This document shows positions 36,105 to 47,985 of a DNA stretch of 64,000 nt, one piece after another; within the stretch, counting starts at the first letter, position 1; each line of letters begins with the position of its first letter. Made by a program: the position numbers and the translations under genes. The stretch covers positions 8,283,001 through 8,347,000 of the forward strand of contig JAQPZY010001688.1 of assembly GCA_029931535.1 (NCBI GenBank), read 5' to 3'. Source of the stretch: Margaritifera margaritifera (lineage: Eukaryota; Mollusca; Bivalvia; Unionida; Margaritiferidae). The notes under the pieces were generated by a model that did not search any database, was not told the DNA's origin, and saw nothing but the letters and a program-made list of their open reading frames with translations.

Positions 36105-36302
36105 GTGGATTTAATGGTAGATATGGAAAATGAAATTGATAAAGTCAGAATTTTGGACAAGGACATGGGTTTGCCTTTAAGTGTGGAGTCTGATGCTGAT
36201 GAATCTTGTATTCTTGATGATGAGTGTTTAATGATGAATATGATTACATATGCAATGACTTGTCACTATCACCCACAGTCATTACATGTATTCATAAATT
36301 AA
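36105..36302 (+). other. Acidic coding-like open frame, uncertain
   Basis: An open frame of about 65 codons starts directly after the 27-bp array. It reads DLMVDMENEIDKVRILDKDM, then a run rich in Asp, Glu and Ser (SVESDADES), and loses coding character after about 45 residues. A weak acceptor (caacataag) would put it in phase 1, matching exon H, but I see no good donor. It could be a decayed mobile-element piece. No family is recognised. Confidence 0.2.
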
Positions 36303-36599
36303 TATTTCTCCACAAAATTATACATTGCTTCTTTTTAAAAAAAATTTTATCAGTTAAGTAGGAAATATATTCATTTCAAACAAATTTCACATTTCCCCAT
36401 CAAGGAGAGACAGTTTAAATCAAGATCATACAACCACACCATTTCAGCTGCAGCTATGTGTGTGTGTGGGTTGTCTTTGCCCCTCCCACCCCGACCAATT
36501 ACCAGGGGCAATGACCCCATGACCCTGAGAAGGGGACATTGCCTTCCCTACCTTCCAGCTGATTTTCCAATTTATAATGCTATTTTGCTCCTTATTGAA
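36303..36599. other. Intron or intergenic, no feature found
   Basis: It contains a GC-rich patch (cccctcccaccccgaccaat) of unknown origin near 36480. Confidence 0.4.
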
Positions 36600-37005
36600 A
36601 CCCCTATATGCATATATATGATGACCCCTGTATGCATATATATGATGACCCCTGAATGCATATATATGATGACACCTGTATGCATATATATGATGACACC
36701 TGTATGCATATATATGATGACCCCTGTATGCATATATATGATGACCCCTGAATGCATATATATGATGACCCCTGAATGCATATATATGATGACACCTGTA
36801 TGCATATATATGATGACACCTGTATGCATATATATGATGACCCCTGTATGCATATATATGATGACCCCTGTATGCATATATATGATGACCCCTGTATGCA
36901 TATTTATGATGACCCCTGTATGCATATATATGATGACCCCTGTATGCATATTTATGATCACCCCTGTATGCATATATATGATGACCCCTATATGCATATT
37001 AAGAT
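36600..37005. repeat. Minisatellite, 24-bp unit
   Basis: Seventeen units of cccctgtatgcatatatatg followed by atga. Variants with acacctg or ctgaatg recur in pairs. Confidence 0.96.
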
Positions 37006-37059
37006 GACCTTTTTTCTCTAGTAGTGTTGGCCCTAATATGCATTGTCATTAATGCCCAG

Positions 37060-37148
37060 GGATAGGTCATTCTTGTCTAGTTATACTAGGATAGGTCATT
37101 CTTGTCTAGCTATACCAGGATAGGTCATTCTTTTCTAGTTATACTAGG
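37060..37148. repeat. Short tandem repeat, about 31-bp unit
   Basis: Three units of gataggtcattcttgtctag followed by ttatactag. Confidence 0.9.
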
Positions 37149-37452
37149 TGAGATCCACAAAGGTTTGGCTTTGGATAAAATATTTGGGAAAATTATAATT
37201 TTTATTAGTACACAAATTATTTGCACAGAAAGAAAAGTAATTATATTTTAACTTCCAAACATTTGATAAATGATGGTACAATCAATCAATTTGTTCAGCT
37301 TTATTAGTGTGGCATGGCAGAGTTATTTGTACTAACGTGTTTGTACATGTTAATAATTTTACAGATTCTGATATAATATGATATGACATGAATGAATTAA
37401 ATAAAAATATGATGTCATATGTATTAAATCTTTATTAAAATGTTGTTTTAAG
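37149..37452. other. Unique AT-rich sequence
   Basis: No feature found before the acceptor of the terminal-exon candidate. Confidence 0.5.
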
Positions 37453-37511
37453 GACAACCTGTGAATGTTCCAGCACCAAAATCAGGATTCAGTCCCATTG
37501 ATTTATATTAA
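37453..37511 (+). CDS. Possible alternative terminal exon
   Basis: After an acceptor-like tract (tattaaaatgttgttttaag) the sequence opens in phase 1, as required after exon H. It encodes GQPVNVPAPKSGFSPIDLY and then a TAA stop at 37509-37511. The composition looks coding, unlike its surroundings. No good poly(A) signal is seen nearby; an AATAAA occurs only about 420 bp downstream, near 37930. It could be a true last exon, an alternative end, or chance. Confidence 0.3.
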
Positions 37512-38145
37512 TTATAATTTCAAAGAGCAAAATCCTGAAGTTTTATACTTGTCCAGGATGGTGATTTGCACAAAAATCATGAATCTTTTTATATGAATTA
37601 ATTTTGGGTAAGTTACCCCAGCAATTTACACAAATTGCCCTTGGCTGCCATACAGTGGAATTATCCAGCCCTGCTAATGATGATTTATCCTTAAGAGATT
37701 ATAGATCTTTCCACCAATTACAGGCAACACTCATTTTGTGTGACTATCTTTGACTTCATTGATAGCAGTGAAATTTTAAAAAAAGGTAATTCATTTAAAA
37801 ATTAGTCAAGGAGACTTTTTTTCATATTCTAAAACTTGATTTTTCCTCATCAAAGCAAATTTGTAATTAAAGTAATTTTCCCAAGGGTAAAAAACGTTTG
37901 TGTAAAATTAGTAGAGAAACAAGACTTGGCAATAAATGTATTCATCTTGGTAGCAGTAAATCTGTGCAAGACAATTTGTGCAATTGCTGTCCCTAATTTT
38001 AAAAAAAAAATAGCTTTACAGATTGTTGAAAAAAATGTACAGAGTAAAGTTAAATTTACACACTAGATAGTAATCTTTTTAATGTTCCTGAATAGTTCCA
38101 GATTTGAAAAATAGATGACATGTTTGTGAAAATAACAATTTGCTG
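37512..38145. other. Unique AT-rich sequence
   Basis: No supported gene; the 76-codon frame at 37836 looks like AT-rich noise. Confidence 0.45.
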
Positions 38146-38975
38146 GATGACAGACACTGGATGATGGTTTAATGAGAGATGGTAGTAATTACATGCAGTA
38201 TAAGATGACTGGACTGACAGAAGGACACTGAATAAGTTTTATGAAAGATTGTAGTAATTACATGCCGTATAAGATGACTGGACTGACAGTGGACACTGGA
38301 TAAATAGTTAGTGTTGGTAGTAATTACATGCAGTATGAGATGACTGGACTGACAGATGGACTCTGGATAATAGTCTAATAAGAGCTAGTAGTAGTTACAT
38401 GCAGTGTAAGATAACTTGACTGACAGATGGACACTGGATAATAGTTTAATGAGAGATGGTGGTAATTATATACAGTATAAGATGACTGGACTGACAGTTG
38501 GACACTGGATAATAGTTCAATGAGAGATGGTTGTAATTACATGCAGTATAAGATGACTGGAATGACAGATGGACACTGGATAATAGTTCAATGAGAGATG
38601 GTAGTAATTACATGCAGTATAAGATGACTGGACTGACAGATGGACACTGGATAATAGTTCAATGAGAGATGGTAGTTGTTGTTGTGGGTTTAACGCCATT
38701 TTTCAGCACATGATAGGCTATACATGGCAACCAGTTTTATCTGGTGGAGGAAGAACCCGGGCAAACCCCGGGATGGTAGTGATCGATAAAGGCGAGCGCC
38801 TTAGACCACTCGGCCACTCAGGGCCCCAGAGATGGTAGTAATTACATGCAGTATAAGATTACTGGACTGACAGATGGACACTGAATAATAGTGTAATGAG
38901 ATATGGTAGTATATATTATAAGATGACCGGGCTGACAGATGGACACCGGATAAAAGTTTAATGAGAGATGGTAGT
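38146..38975. repeat. Minisatellite, 71-bp unit, interrupted by a SINE
   Basis: About ten units of actggactgacagatggaca, then ctggataatagttcaatgag, then agatggtagtaattacatgcagtataagatg. The outer units are more diverged. The SINE at 38676-38827 splits one unit. Confidence 0.93.
38676..38827 (-). mobile_element. Second copy of the same SINE, inside a minisatellite
   Basis: On the minus strand it starts ggggccctgagtggccgagt and ends gcgttaaacccacaacaaca. It shares the head and the tail with the copy at 33714 but lacks about 100 bp of the middle, including box B. The 11-bp repeats agagatggtag at 38665-38675 and 38828-38838 flank it. The insertion interrupts one unit of the 71-bp array. Confidence 0.85.
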
Positions 38976-39029
38976 AATTACATACATACAGTATAGCTCA
39001 TATCAATGCAAGATTTGTTTAATATTTTT

Positions 39030-39862
39030 TCAAGGAAAATTAAGTTTTGTATACAGGTTTCAAAAAGTTAAGGAAGACTGAGTTTTGTACACTGGTATCA
39101 AAAAGTTAAGGAAGATTGAGTTTTGTACACTGCTTTAGAAAAGCTATGGAAGATTGAGTTTTGTACACTGGTATCAAAAGTTAAGGAAGATTGAGTTTTG
39201 CACACTGCTTGAGAAAAGCTAAGGAAGACTGAGTTTTGTACACTGCTTTAGAAAAGCTAAGGATCGAGTTTTGTATACTGGTATCAAAACATTAAGGAAG
39301 ATCGAGTTTTGTATACTGGTATTGGAAAGTTTAGGAAGATTGAGTTTTGTACACTGCTTTAGGATAGCTAAGGAAGATTGAGTTTTGTACACTGCTTTCA
39401 GGAAAGCTAAGGAAGATTGAGTTTTGTACACTGCTTTAAAAAATCTAAGGATTGAGTTTTGTATACTGGTACAAAAAAGTTAAGGAAGATTGAGTTTTTG
39501 TATACTGGTATCAAAATGTTAAGGAAGATGGAGTTTTGTATACTGGTATAAAAAAATTAAGGAAGATTGAGTTTTGTATACTGGTATCAAAATGTTAAGG
39601 AAGATTGAGTTTTTATATTGGTATCAAAAAGTTAAGGAAGATTGAGTTTTGTACACTGGTGTCAAAAAATTAGGGAAAATTAGTTTTGTACACTGCTTTA
39701 GAAAAGCTAAGGGAGATTGAATTTGTACACTGTTATCAAAAAGCTAAGGAAGATTGAGTTTGTACACTTATCAAAAATCTAAGGGAGATTGAATTTGTAC
39801 ACTGTTATCAAAAAGCTAAGGAAGATTTGAGTTTTGTACACTGGTATCAAAAACCTACAAAT
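39030..39862. repeat. Minisatellite, about 38-bp unit
   Basis: About 21 units of ggaagattgagttttgtaca followed by either ctgctttagaaaagctaa or ctggtatcaaaaagttaa. The two tail types are mixed along the array. Confidence 0.94.
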
Positions 39863-40191
39863 GACTACAGTTAGCTTGACTAGGTAAGATGTAACTCTCA
39901 TTGAACTGTGATCAGATAGGTAATTTATGGACAGATGTAATAGACTGTTGAACATGAATGTGTTATAGGCAATTCCAAAGATGTATTTCATGTATGTACT
40001 GTACTGTATTCATGTAGAACATGAGTTGTGGAAAACACAAAGATGGAATTCTCAGCAGTAATATTGATGTACCCACTAATTCTATCTCCCTGATCATACA
40101 CATTCACTGCACACATTACCAGATTTAGAACAGCATAGTCTTTGGTTGGAATTAAATATTCAGCAATGAAACAAAATGCACAGAGGTCCAA
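39863..40191. other. Unique AT-rich sequence
   Basis: No feature found. Confidence 0.5.
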
Positions 40192-41029
40192 TGTTACGAC
40201 TCTAGGGGTAATGTAACAGAATAAAAGACACAAACAAGCTTTCAAGATTAAAATGCAAAACTTTAATTTCCTAAAATATTAAAAGAATTAAAATAATTCA
40301 ACAAACAATCAAAGTGAAAGAATTAAAATAACTTACAGTATAGAATATCCTAAAATGTTTTAAAGTTCACTTCCTGTTGTTAATCAGAATAATCCGGATG
40401 TGGTATTCCGAATGAAAAAGCCTGCAATGTGTTGAAGTAGATAAGTTCTGATAAAATCCAAAATAATCCTTGCAAGTCAGGAATCTCACAAGTTTTAGAA
40501 TAATGTCCGATAATTCCACGGAGCTGTATAGTAATTCAGATGAATTACTAATTAAATAAATTCTACACAGAACTGAATAATTTCAATAACCTCTCCTTGA
40601 TCAAGCAACTGTAAAGAATGATAATTCCAAAGATTATTCCCTATATATCTTTACTAAGTGCGTAGAATAAAAAGGGAATATCTTTTCTCCGTCTTTGATA
40701 CTATGGTATTTCAAAATAACACAACCCTCTAAGAACCAATCAGGAACTAGGTTACGCGTCATTTACCCAAAGGTCTAGTGTACTAAAAATCTTAAAGAGT
40801 AAACATAATGTTATTGTGTAGTATGGAATGTGACCTTTCAATGTTGATTTCTAAAAAGTACAAAGCCAGGTGGACTTCATTTCCCGCGCAATTGATCATG
40901 TGACCACTTATTGATCGAGCAGTAGTCGTATCTATACTGATATGCTAACCCCTATTCAGACTAAAACAGAAATCATAAATTAGTAAATTAAATCATTATA
41001 AAAAGGTAAAAAGGTATGATTCCGTAACA
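40192..41029 (-). mobile_element. Probable solo LTR
   Basis: The block starts TGTTACG and ends CGTAACA, giving the TG...CA ends of an LTR. It is distinctly less repetitive than its surroundings. On the minus strand it holds a TATA-like gatatatagggaataat, followed by about 370 bp with a possible poly(A) region (ggaaattaaagttttgc) near the end. No gag or pol flanks it. The five flanking bases (tccaa and ccagt) do not match, so either the target duplication has mutated or the boundaries are slightly off. The orientation is inferred from the TATA position. Confidence 0.5.
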
Positions 41030-41389
41030 CCAGTTTCATATTATTTCTGCCAATACAAAAGGTTGGCACAACATTTCCACTATTGCCACCAGTACATAAT
41101 GCTGGTAGGGGTGTACAGAAAGGTTCATTGTTCTCAATTCTGGTATTGTTATTTGTCCAAAGGAGAAATCTATGAAACTGAATATTTCGAGGTTGTCAAG
41201 TATTTGGTCCACATGAGGAAAGGTTAAAGGTCAATTTGATACCATGCTATTTTGATAGAAGTAGATAAGATCAAATTTAAGAATACATAAACCTCTTGAT
41301 CTTCTCAGTGGTTAAAAAATTTTCAATATTGTATAGTACATTGTACTTTAATTTTGAAAATGTTTCTCTTGGTTTCTTTTTTAGTTTTT
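41030..41389. other. Unique sequence
   Basis: No feature found. Confidence 0.5.
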
Positions 41390-42300
41390 AGCTCACCTGG
41401 CCATAATACCAAATGAGTTATGATATGGTACTGTATCCTTCATGCATCCATTAACAATTTTTATTTTCAGCTTCTTCTCAAAAATCAATTTTCAAATTTT
41501 CAACCAGATTTAACAGAGAGGCTCCTAGCTTGAAGGGTTTTACGGTTGCTACAAATGTTACTGATCTATCATCAAATATGGCCATCACTACTGAAAATAG
41601 AAATTTTTTTACTTACTTTTTCTCAAAAACCACAGAGCAGAATTTGACCAAATTGACAGAAAGCATCCTGGCATGAAGGGCTTTGAAGTTTGTACAAATG
41701 ATGCTGATCTGCCATCAAATATGGCCACCATTACTAAAGACAGAAAAACCTTTAAATGACTTCTCAGAAACTGCTAAACAGAATTTGACCAGATTTGACC
41801 GAAAGCATCCTGGCCTTAAGGGCTTTCAAGCTTGCATAAATGATACCAATCTCCCCACAGTTATAGCCACTGTTACTAAAAATAGAAAAACTATTAAAAT
41901 ACTTCTAAAATCAAAGAGGCAAGACAGAATTTTTTTATACTAAATTTAACAGAAAGTATAATGGAATGAAGTTCTTTCACATTTGTACAATTGATGCAGA
42001 TCTGCGAACAAATATGGCCACTATTACTAACAACAGAAACACTTTTAATTGCCTACTTAAAAACCAATATCAAAAGAATTTGACTAAGTTTGACAAAAAC
42101 AAATCCCAGCCTTAAAGGCCTTTAAATTTTATACCCCCAAAAATTATGCCAATCCACCATCAAATATGAGTGTCATTACTAAAAATATGATACATTTAAA
42201 CAACATTATCTAAAACAAAAACAAAAAAATGCTCAACAGAATTTGACTAAATTTGAAAGAAAGCATCCTGGCATAAAAGTCTTTCAATATTGGACAAGTG
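41390..42300. repeat. Dispersed 'tttagctcacctggcc' repeat, ~165-bp units
   Basis: After the start tttttagctcacctggccat come five diverged units with 'cagaatttgaccaaatttga', 'agaaagcatcctggcatgaa' and 'tctgccatcaaatatggcca'. It is not coding. Confidence 0.75.
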
Positions 42301-42529
42301 ATGCTGATGTGCCATCAAATATGGATGAAGGTACAGAAAATAAGAGAAAACTTGCAACAGTTTTGTTTTCTTGACATACGTAGTCAACAGGATTGAAAGA
42401 TATTTCAACAGAAAGCATCATTCTTACCAGATTTCTTGGCCAACTGTTTCTACGTTTAGTTTTTAGGCATATGTCAGCCAGGTCAGTGATCTCAGACCCT
42501 TTTAGATCTTTTGTTATAATACTAATCAA

Positions 42530-42800
42530 ATAGTTGTCAGTGCATGTAATATAATATTTTACGAGTAATAAAAGTGGTGGTAAATGGATAGTTGTCAGTG
42601 CATGTAATATAATATTTTACGAGTAATAAAAGTGGTGGTAAATGGATAGTTTTTATGAGTAATAAAAGTGGTGGTAAATGGATAGTTTTTATGAGTAATA
42701 AAAGTGGTGGTAAATGGATAGTTTTTATGAGTAATAAAAGTGGTGGTAAATGGATACTTTTTATGAGTATTAAAAGTGGTGGTAAATGGATAGTTGAATG
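42530..42800. repeat. Minisatellite, about 36-bp and 60-bp units
   Basis: The core aataaaagtggtggtaaatg followed by gatagt recurs seven times. The first two units include tgcatgtaatataatatttt and are longer. Confidence 0.93.
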
Positions 42801-42875
42801 ATACTTCTTTTGTTTTATTGCCTTTATGTTATACATGTATGTATTATTTTACTTGTTTCTGTTACAGAACACTTA

Positions 42876-43105
42876 CCATATATACTTGCTTATAAGCTGA
42901 GTCCAACTGTAAACTGCATAGACCCAGATCTGCTATCGAATAATGTGCCACCAGATCTGGGTCTATGCATTTTGTAAGGAGTAGTCAGTAGAACAGACAA
43001 CATAAACCCTGATCTGTCAGCACATTATGCAACAGCAGATCAAGGTCTGTGTTGTTTCAAATTGGATTCTGATTATAAGCGTGTATATAGGGTATTTGCA
43101 CTGTA
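42876..43105 (+). mobile_element. Palindromic MITE, second copy
   Basis: It has the same architecture and orientation as 50590-50812, starting at taccatatatacttgcttat. The first hairpin is intact (cagacccagatctgc / ccagatctgggtctatg). The right terminal repeat is decayed (ttataagcgtgtatataggg). Confidence 0.68.
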
Positions 43106-43699
43106 GTGTCAACACTTTAGTCATCAGTTTTGTTACACTTGTTTTCATATGTCTTTTGATTATTTTTGTTTTAGTTTTACCACTAACATTTAAAAATTGT
43201 TCATTCAGTTGCTGAAAATATTCAACATCACTTTATTCAGTTCTACAGATACAAAGGCCCATTGACAGAAAAAATAGGAATAAAAGTACCACATAACATC
43301 AGCATCACTTTGTTTATTTATTCAGTTCTACAGAGCCAAAGGCCAATTGACAGAACTGATTGGAATAAAAGTACCACATAGCAACACATCATAGGCTAGA
43401 TTTACATCCACTTAATGCATCTATATACATACAAATAACAGCAAATAAGAACCTGTGTAATTGTCCATTCAGAAATAATAAAGTATTTATTTCAAGGAGT
43501 TTTAAAAAAACTGCAGTTTTGTCAGTCATAATATCAGTGTTGTTGTCTGTAAAAATGAGTTCAAATTACTTTGTGATCAGTTTTAAAGACTGTGTTTTCT
43601 GAGGTTCAAATGAATTTTTGTGATGATAAAAGTTTTGTGCTTAAGATTTCTTCTTGAAACATTTTAGGCTATTTGACCTACTAAATAACGACAGTCAAA
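43106..43699. repeat. Unique sequence with one direct duplication
   Basis: Two diverged copies (about 43230-43300 and 43310-43385) of ttcagttctacagatacaaa ... aaaagtaccacataacatca. Otherwise nothing is seen. Confidence 0.5.
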
Positions 43700-44130
43700 A
43701 TGATTGTGCAGACATTTAAAAAGAAATACAAAATCAATGATCTCTCTCCTACTCTGTGAGGGTAGTAAATTAAAATGTCTTCAGATTAGCACATAGGAGT
43801 TGCTGGTAAAGTCCAAACTTTATATCAAACACATTTCATTTAATAAACTTTCATTGAACAATTTCAATTGATTGGTTCAAAACAGATTCATGAGAGGACC
43901 AAATTTCACAACAGTATTCAAGTCTACACCTTACAAAAGATACATACAAAAGTGCATATGACTTCATATATTTACACAGTTTTTTGCAAGTGTGCATTGA
44001 AAAGCCCAACATTTGCATTGCTTTGGATATAGTGGCCTTAACATGGACTTTAAAACTGAGGGTACTTGTCAGCTCTACACCCATGTCATTCACACAACTC
44101 TCACCCTTTAGCTTCACACCCCACCCATTG
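43700..44130 (-). mobile_element. Fragment of a non-LTR reverse transcriptase C-terminus
   Basis: The minus-strand frame at 43851-44117 reads VNDMGVELTSTLSFKVHVKA, then SKAMQMLGF, then a SFVRCRLEYCCEIWSSHE segment. This is the conserved region after the RT palm of jockey/CR1-type elements (LGV, SLSF, LVR.LEY...W). Below 43850 the similarity continues weakly with stops (LNLKTF). It differs enough from the copy at 46108 to be a separate family. Confidence 0.7.
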
Positions 44131-44329
44131 AATAGCTAAAACTAATAGGTTTTATTCTTGTTTGTAAAGTTGACATAAGAACATTTCTTCACATTCAATT
44201 TCAACTGCCATCACTAATCTGTCCTTTAGATTTATAAAACTTTCATGCATAAGCAAATAAAAGACACTTTGAGTACTCTAAAACTAAAGGGAGGTCATTT
44301 ATATACATTAAAAATAATTTAGGCTTCAC

Positions 44330-45080
44330 TTGAATAACTTGCTCATATATTCAGCATCACTTGGATTACTTGCTCAGATATCCAGCATCATTTGACTGAC
44401 TTGCTCAGATATCCAGCATCATTTGACTGACTTGCTCAGATATCCAGCATCATTTGACTGACTTTCTCAGATATCCAGCATCATTTGACTGACTTTCTCA
44501 GATATCCAGCATCATTTGACTAACTTGCTCAGATATCCAGCATCACTCATTACTTGCTCAGATATCAAGCATCATTTGACTGACTTGCTCAGATATCGAG
44601 CATCATTTGACTGACTTGCTCAGATATCCAGCATCATTTGACTGACTTGCTCAGATATCCAGCATTACTCATTACTTGCTCAGATATCCATCATCATTTA
44701 ACTGACTTGCTCAGATATCCAGCATCACTCATTACTTGCTCAGATATCCAGCATTACTTGAATGACTTGCTCATATATCTAGCCCTGCTTGAATGACTTT
44801 TAAGATATCCAGCATCACTTGAATGACTTGCTGAAATATCCAGTATCACTCAAATGACTTGTGACTTGGTAAAATATCCAGAATCAAGCAAACCAGCATC
44901 ACTTGATTGACTTGCTCAGATATCCACTATCACTCTAATGACTTGCTCTTTTCCATTGTCACTGGAATGACTTGCTCAGATATCCAGCATCACTGGAATG
45001 ACTTGCTCAGATATCCAGCATCACTGGAATGACGTGCTCAGATATGCAGCATCACTGAAATGACTTGCTCAAGTGGCCGC
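44330..45080. repeat. Minisatellite, about 31-bp unit
   Basis: About 22 units of gacttgctcagatatccagc followed by atcatttgact, with short variants (actcatt) spread through the array. Confidence 0.94.
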
Positions 45081-45119
45081 CATCACTTGAATGAATTTTG
45101 TTTGAGCCTCTTGCGATTT

Positions 45120-46095
45120 AGGGCTTATGTAGAAACCATATATGGATGAACTATTTTCAACTTATTCTCTAGAAAGGCTGAGCCATTTTGATCAGACTTG
45201 GTAGCAATGTTTCTTAGGATATGCACTATCAGAATTATATCAGGTGACTCTCCTTGCAATGGTGTGACTTCCTTAACAACAAGTCGGGGAAAACTTTTTT
45301 TCAGCTTTATCTCCAGAACTGGTAAGCCAATTTTGATCACATTTGGTATTAATATTTCATAATAAAATTATTTTGGAGGTAGCTACCCTAGCAATGGCCT
45401 GGCTTTCATAGCAGCTTGGTGGAAAACTTAATTTTTGACTTCTTCTCTAGAACAGCTGAGCCAGTTTTGATCAGACTAGTTAGGGGTGTTTCTTAGGATG
45501 TGTTCTATCAAAATTATGTCCATGGTGGCTTTCCTGTCAATGGTGTGGCTTCATAGCAACTAAATGGAAAACCTATTTGCACCTTCTCTAGAACAGCTGA
45601 GATTATTCTGATCAACCTTGGTTGGACACGTATTAAGAAAATTGCATCTGGGCATGGCTCCCCAAGCAATGGTGTGGCTTCATTTGCAGCTACTGTAGTT
45701 GGAAAATCTATTTCAACTTCTTCTAAAAAATGGCTCAGCCAGTTTTGACCAAACTTAGTAGAAATGTGTCTTAGGACATGCTTTATCAAAACTGTGTCTG
45801 GGGTGGTTTCTTTAACAACTTTTTCACTTTCTTGGCAATAAGGTGGATTTGTTTCTAGGGTAGCTCCCTAGCAACAGTGTGGCTTCCATGGAAACCACGT
45901 GGAAGACCTATTTTCAGCTTTTCTTCAGAATGACCGAGCCACCAATTATGATTAAACTTGGTTGGAGCAATTCCTAGGACATGCTCCACCAGAATTTGTC
46001 AGGTGGAACCCCTAGTAATGGTGTGGGTTCTTTACCATCCAGGTAGAAAACTTGCTTTCAACCTCTTATTCTTCAGAATGTCTCAGCCAATTTTG
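45120..46095. repeat. Dispersed repeat, ~160-bp units
   Basis: It is the same family as 7346-8210 ('gagccagttttgatcagact', 'atgtttcttaggatatgc', 'cctagcaatggtgtggcttc'). About six units lead directly into the RT fragment at 46108. Confidence 0.75.
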
Positions 46096-46107
46096 ACTCT
46101 TCCACTT

Positions 46108-47705
46108 AAGACAAAATTAGTAGAAACAGATGCAGAGAAAGCTAAAACACTGAACACACAATTCTGCAGTGTTTGTAACAACTTCAGTGACATGGCTTTA
46201 CCATGTATATTCCCCAAAGCACCAAAAATTAATATAGTAGTAATGTGTTTAGGAGTTCAAAAGTTGCTACAATGTTTAAATCCATCAAAAGCTTGTGGTC
46301 CAGATGATATACATCCAGAAATACTTAAGGACTTATCTTCTGAGTTGGCACCAGTACTTGCACACCTTTTTGAACAATCTTTGGACATTTGCAACATCCC
46401 AAAGGATTGGTCTCTAGTAAATATATACCCACTGTTCACAAAGGTCATCAAACAATGGCCAGTAATTACCGCTCAGTCTTATTCACCAGTGTTTTTTTGC
46501 AAAGCGCTTGAACATATTGTCTGTTCTAACATCATGAAACACTTGGATAACTTTTCTATCGTATCTGATAAACAACATGCCTTCTGGAAATTACACAGCT
46601 GTGTTGTGTTATTTATGATCGGGCTAAACATTTAGATAAAGGTGACCAAGTAAACATTTTTGTATTAGACTTTGAAAAAGTTTTTGGCACTGTTAAAGAC
46701 TAAACTATTTCCTTATGGAATTGCAGGCAAAACTATAGACTGGATAGACTCTTTTTTATGTTTCCTAAAACAGCGTGTGGTGGTAAATGGTTCCAAATCT
46801 GGTTGGTCCAAAGTAGCTTCTAGAATACAACAAGGAACCGTACTTGGACCAGCGTTCTTTTCCTTGCACATCAGTGACATCATGATTGAAATTGACTCCA
46901 AAATTGCAGATGACTGTATGCTACAGATGACTGTGTATGCTACAGATCAATCAAAACTGAGCAGGATACTGAGATTTTACAAAATGACATTAATAAACTA
47001 GGATGGTGGGCACAATAATGGGGCACGCGATTCCAACCTAAAAAATGCAACATAATGCAAATGACAAGAAATAAATGCGATAAAACCAGTATGTCATATT
47101 CATTGGGAGGTACTGCTTGAGAAAACCTGAATCAAATACAATGTTTAGGGGTCACAATTACTAGTGATTTGAATAGGAACCTTCAAATTCAAGAATTATG
47201 CACCAAAACAAATTGTACTTTAGGCCTATTAAGACATAACTTGTCATCTTGCCCACAAAATGTCAAAGAATTAGCTTTCAGGTGTTTAGTTAGATTTATT
47301 TTAGAATATGTTTGTACAGTTTGGGACCCCCATTCCCAGGTTTTAGAAGATGAAATTGAAAAAATCCAAAAATGAGCAGCCAGGTTTGTTACATCGAATT
47401 ATTACCATACACCAGGAAGTATGACCTCAATGTTGAATAAGTTGTCTTGGACACCATTAAAAAAATGTAGACTGAAAAAAAGATTAATATTTTTCCACAA
47501 GGTCTAAAAAAGCAAAGAAAAAAACCCTGCTACAATGTAATCAAACTGAAAAGAACCAATAGAAATCAACATGAAAATAGTTATATGATACCATACACAT
47601 GATTTGATAATTACAAATTCAACTCTTTCCCCAAAACAACCAAAGACAGGAACTCATTACCACAAATATTAATCACGACTGCTGAATCCTCAGAAAAGCA
47701 AAATA
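46108..47705 (+). mobile_element. Decayed non-LTR retrotransposon, reverse transcriptase region (jockey/CR1-like)
   Basis: The frames give, in order: AEKAKTLNTQFCSVCNNFSD; KACGPDDIHPEILKDLSSEL (RT fingers); a LEHIVCSNIMKHLDNFSIVS segment; LDFEKVF; NGSKSGWSKVASRIQQGTVL with LGPAFFSL; ADDC (the catalytic ADD is retained, near 46908); QCLGVTITSDLNRNLQIQEL; LVRFILEYVCTVWDPH; and the C-terminal AARFVTSNYYHTPGSMTSML to NSFPKTTKDRNSLP. This motif order is that of jockey/CR1-type RTs. There are several stops and frameshifts (for example near 46634, 46700 and 47375) and no endonuclease, so it is a dead, 5'-truncated copy. Confidence 0.82.
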
Positions 47706-47985
47706 TCATTATGATAAAGCACCAAAATATCATTATGATGTAGCACCAAAATATCATTATGTTGTAGCACCAAAATATCATTATGATGTAACACCAAAAT
47801 ATCATTATGATGTAACACCAAAATATCATGATGTAGCACCAAAATATCATGTTGTAGCACAAAAATATCATTATGATGTAACACCAAAATATCATTATGA
47901 TGTAACACCAAAATATCATGATGTAGCACCAAAATATCATTATGATGTAACACCAAAATATCATTATGATGTAACACCAAACTAA
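47690..47985. repeat. Minisatellite, 24-bp unit at the 3' end of the RT copy
   Basis: Twelve units of caccaaaatatcattatgat followed by gtaa, with 18-21-bp deletion variants. It starts immediately after the last RT-like codons. Confidence 0.93.

Noticed and set aside
36456..37021. 183-codon frame and its minus-strand mates
   Set aside because: Mostly the 24-bp array; the first 50 codons show no recognisable protein features.
46257..46451. Minus-strand frames across the RT fragment
   Set aside because: Shadows of the plus-strand RT, which alone shows ordered RT motifs.
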